6,469 nt of DNA from Pseudomonadota bacterium (GTDB lineage Bacteria > Pseudomonadota > Gammaproteobacteria > Steroidobacterales > Steroidobacteraceae). Location: NCBI GenBank assembly GCA_003242495.1, contig QGUO01000208.1, positions 1 to 6,469 of the forward strand. The letters run 5' to 3'. Both the position numbers and the translations under genes were made by a program. Of the stretch, positions 5,331 through 6,469 are shown in pieces (positions within the stretch are counted from its first letter, which is position 1; each line of letters starts with the position of its first letter). Below the pieces are notes generated by a model. The model was not told where the DNA came from. It searched no databases and saw only the letters and a list, made by a program, of their open reading frames with translations.

Positions 5331-6469
5331 TCATCTCTCGAAGAGCGCGATCGATTCCACGTGCGCGGTGTGCGGGAACATGTCCATCACGCCGGCCGCC
5401 TGCAAACGAAAGCCGTACTGCTGAACCAGGATGCCGGCATCGCGCGCCAGCGTGCCCGGATGACACGATACGTATACCACGCGCCGCGCGCCCGAGCTGC
5501 TCACCACGGGCAGCGCCGCGCGGGCGCCGGCACGCGGCGGATCGAGCAACACCTTGTCATAGTCGCGTTGTGCCCAGGGCGCGCTGCCGAGCGCTTCGTC
5601 GGCGAGGTCGGCTACGATGAACTCGGTGTTGGCGATGTGGTTGCGTGCGGCGTTCGCCGCGGCCCGCTGCACCAGGGACGCCTCGCCTTCCACCCCGGTG
5701 ACGTGCGCCGCGCGGCGCGCCAGCGGCAGCGAGAAATTCCCCAGCCCGCAGAACAGGTCGAGGACCCGCTCCTCCGAGGTCGGCGCCAGGAGTTCCACCG
5801 CACGCTCCACCATGCGCTCGTTGAGCGCGCCATGCACCTGGACGAAGTCGGTCGGCGCGAACTCCAATGTCAGGTCGAAGGCAGGCAGGCGATAAACCAG
5901 CGGCTCGAACGCCGCGCCGGGAGAAGCCGGGCCGGGTATGGCGGTCGCGCCCTGCGCCGGCACGACCAGCGGCGCCACGGTGTCGTAGCCGCCCGGCTGC
6001 AGGTACACCTGCACGCCGTGCGTGCGCGCGAATTGCTGCAGCAACGCCGTGTCCGCGTCGCTGAGCGGCTCCAGAATCCGAAACACCAGCGCCACGGCAT
6101 TGTCGGCAATGGCCACCTCGATCTGCGGCACGCGCTCGCGGATGCTCAGGTGCGTGATCAGCTCAGAAAGCGGCTGGAGCAATTCGCCGACCGGCGGCTT
6201 CAGCACCTCGCAGCGGCGCAGATCGGCGATGTACGGCGCGGCGCGCTCGCGAAAGCCCACCACCACGCGCTCTTTCTTCCTCACCCAACGCGCGCCGAGA
6301 CGGGCCCGGCGCCGGTACTGCCATTCACCGGCCTGCAGCGGCGGCAGCACCGTCTGCGGCCGCACGTGTCCGATGCGCGCCAAAGCTTCGATGAGCTGGT
6401 GCTGCTTGAACTTGATCTGGCGCGCCGCGGACAGGTGCTGCAGGGCGCATCCGCCGCACACATCGAAGT
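5331..6469 (-). CDS. rlmD: RlmD, 23S rRNA (uracil-1939-C5)-methyltransferase (5'-truncated by window edge)
   Basis: S-adenosylmethionine-dependent RNA methyltransferase (formerly RumA) that makes 5-methyluridine 1939 in 23S rRNA and carries a 4Fe-4S cluster. The frame runs off the right edge; GTG at 6459-6461 is an internal Val codon preceded by Phe-Asp, matching the family's HFxVCGGC. Visible residues (counting that GTG as 1) are about 376 of roughly 430-450, so the TRAM domain and first cluster Cys are missing. Seen here: Cys2 and Cys5 in CGGC and Cys84 in LRRCEVLKP as three of the four cluster ligands; DFVQVHGALN (205-214); SAM motif VLDLFCGLGNFSLPLA (233-248); LLDPPRAGA (305-313); the catalytic Cys333 in YVSCHPGTLARD; and the C-terminal HVES with the likely general base Glu369. 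The common SCNP motif is SCHP here. First visible gene of a unit with nagZ. Confidence 0.96.
   Translation of the reverse strand, partial: FDVCGGCALQHLSAARQIKFKQHQLIEALARIGHVRPQTVLPPLQAGEWQYRRRARLGARWVRKKERVVVGFRERAAPYIADLRRCEVLKPPVGELLQPLSELITHLSIRERVPQIEVAIADNAVALVFRILEPLSDADTALLQQFARTHGVQVYLQPGGYDTVAPLVVPAQGATAIPGPASPGAAFEPLVYRLPAFDLTLEFAPTDFVQVHGALNERMVERAVELLAPTSEERVLDLFCGLGNFSLPLARRAAHVTGVEGEASLVQRAAANAARNHIANTEFIVADLADEALGSAPWAQRDYDKVLLDPPRAGARAALPVVSSSGARRVVYVSCHPGTLARDAGILVQQYGFRLQAAGVMDMFPHTAHVESIALFER

Noticed and set aside
6459..6461. GTG as the start of rlmD
   Set aside because: The frame continues upstream to the window edge with Phe-Asp just before it, matching the family's HFxVCGGC cluster motif, so this is an internal Val and the gene is cut by the window.

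Overview
This is a GC-rich window from a bacterial chromosome, most likely a gammaproteobacterium. The evidence is the mfd-csiV pairing, an RlmD with an Fe-S motif, a NagZ of the gammaproteobacterial type, and strong G/C at third codon positions. The composition suggests Xanthomonadales, Nevskiales or Steroidobacterales-type lineages, but the sequence alone does not fix the genus. No mobile element, CRISPR array, tRNA or rRNA is visible.

Layout. Positions 1-2355 (+) hold the last 784 codons of mfd, the transcription-repair coupling translocase; its UvrB-like N-terminal part lies before the window. Positions 2356-2625 are a non-coding spacer rich in inverted and direct repeats. It contains a hairpin just after mfd, a 16-bp perfect palindrome and an extended -10 promoter element. 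Positions 2626-3282 (+) encode a CsiV-family exported protein. The other three genes are on the minus strand and read leftwards: rlmD (23S rRNA m5U1939 methyltransferase, 5' end outside the window, stop at 5331), then nagZ (4286-5329, one base after rlmD), then a LOV/PAS-GGDEF protein (3285-4226, 59 bases after nagZ). The two strands converge at 3282/3285 with two bases between the stop codons.

How the genes fit together. Mfd and RlmD are housekeeping genes for DNA repair and ribosome modification. CsiV (known in Vibrio as a peptidoglycan-binding partner of the PBP1A activator LpoA) and NagZ (cytoplasmic beta-N-acetylglucosaminidase of muropeptide recycling) both act on cell-wall metabolism. 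rlmD and nagZ look like one transcription unit, which may extend into the signalling gene.

Most interesting locus. The protein at 3285-4226 would be auto-annotated as a diguanylate cyclase, but its signature residues argue against that. Its N-terminal domain aligns without gaps to LOV flavin photosensors and keeps most flavin-contacting residues, yet has Leu in place of the adduct-forming Cys. Its GGDEF domain reads DEDQI at the active site and has lost other GTP-contact residues, yet keeps an intact RxxD inhibitory-site motif. This fits a cysteine-less LOV sensor joined to a non-catalytic, possibly c-di-GMP-binding, GGDEF domain.
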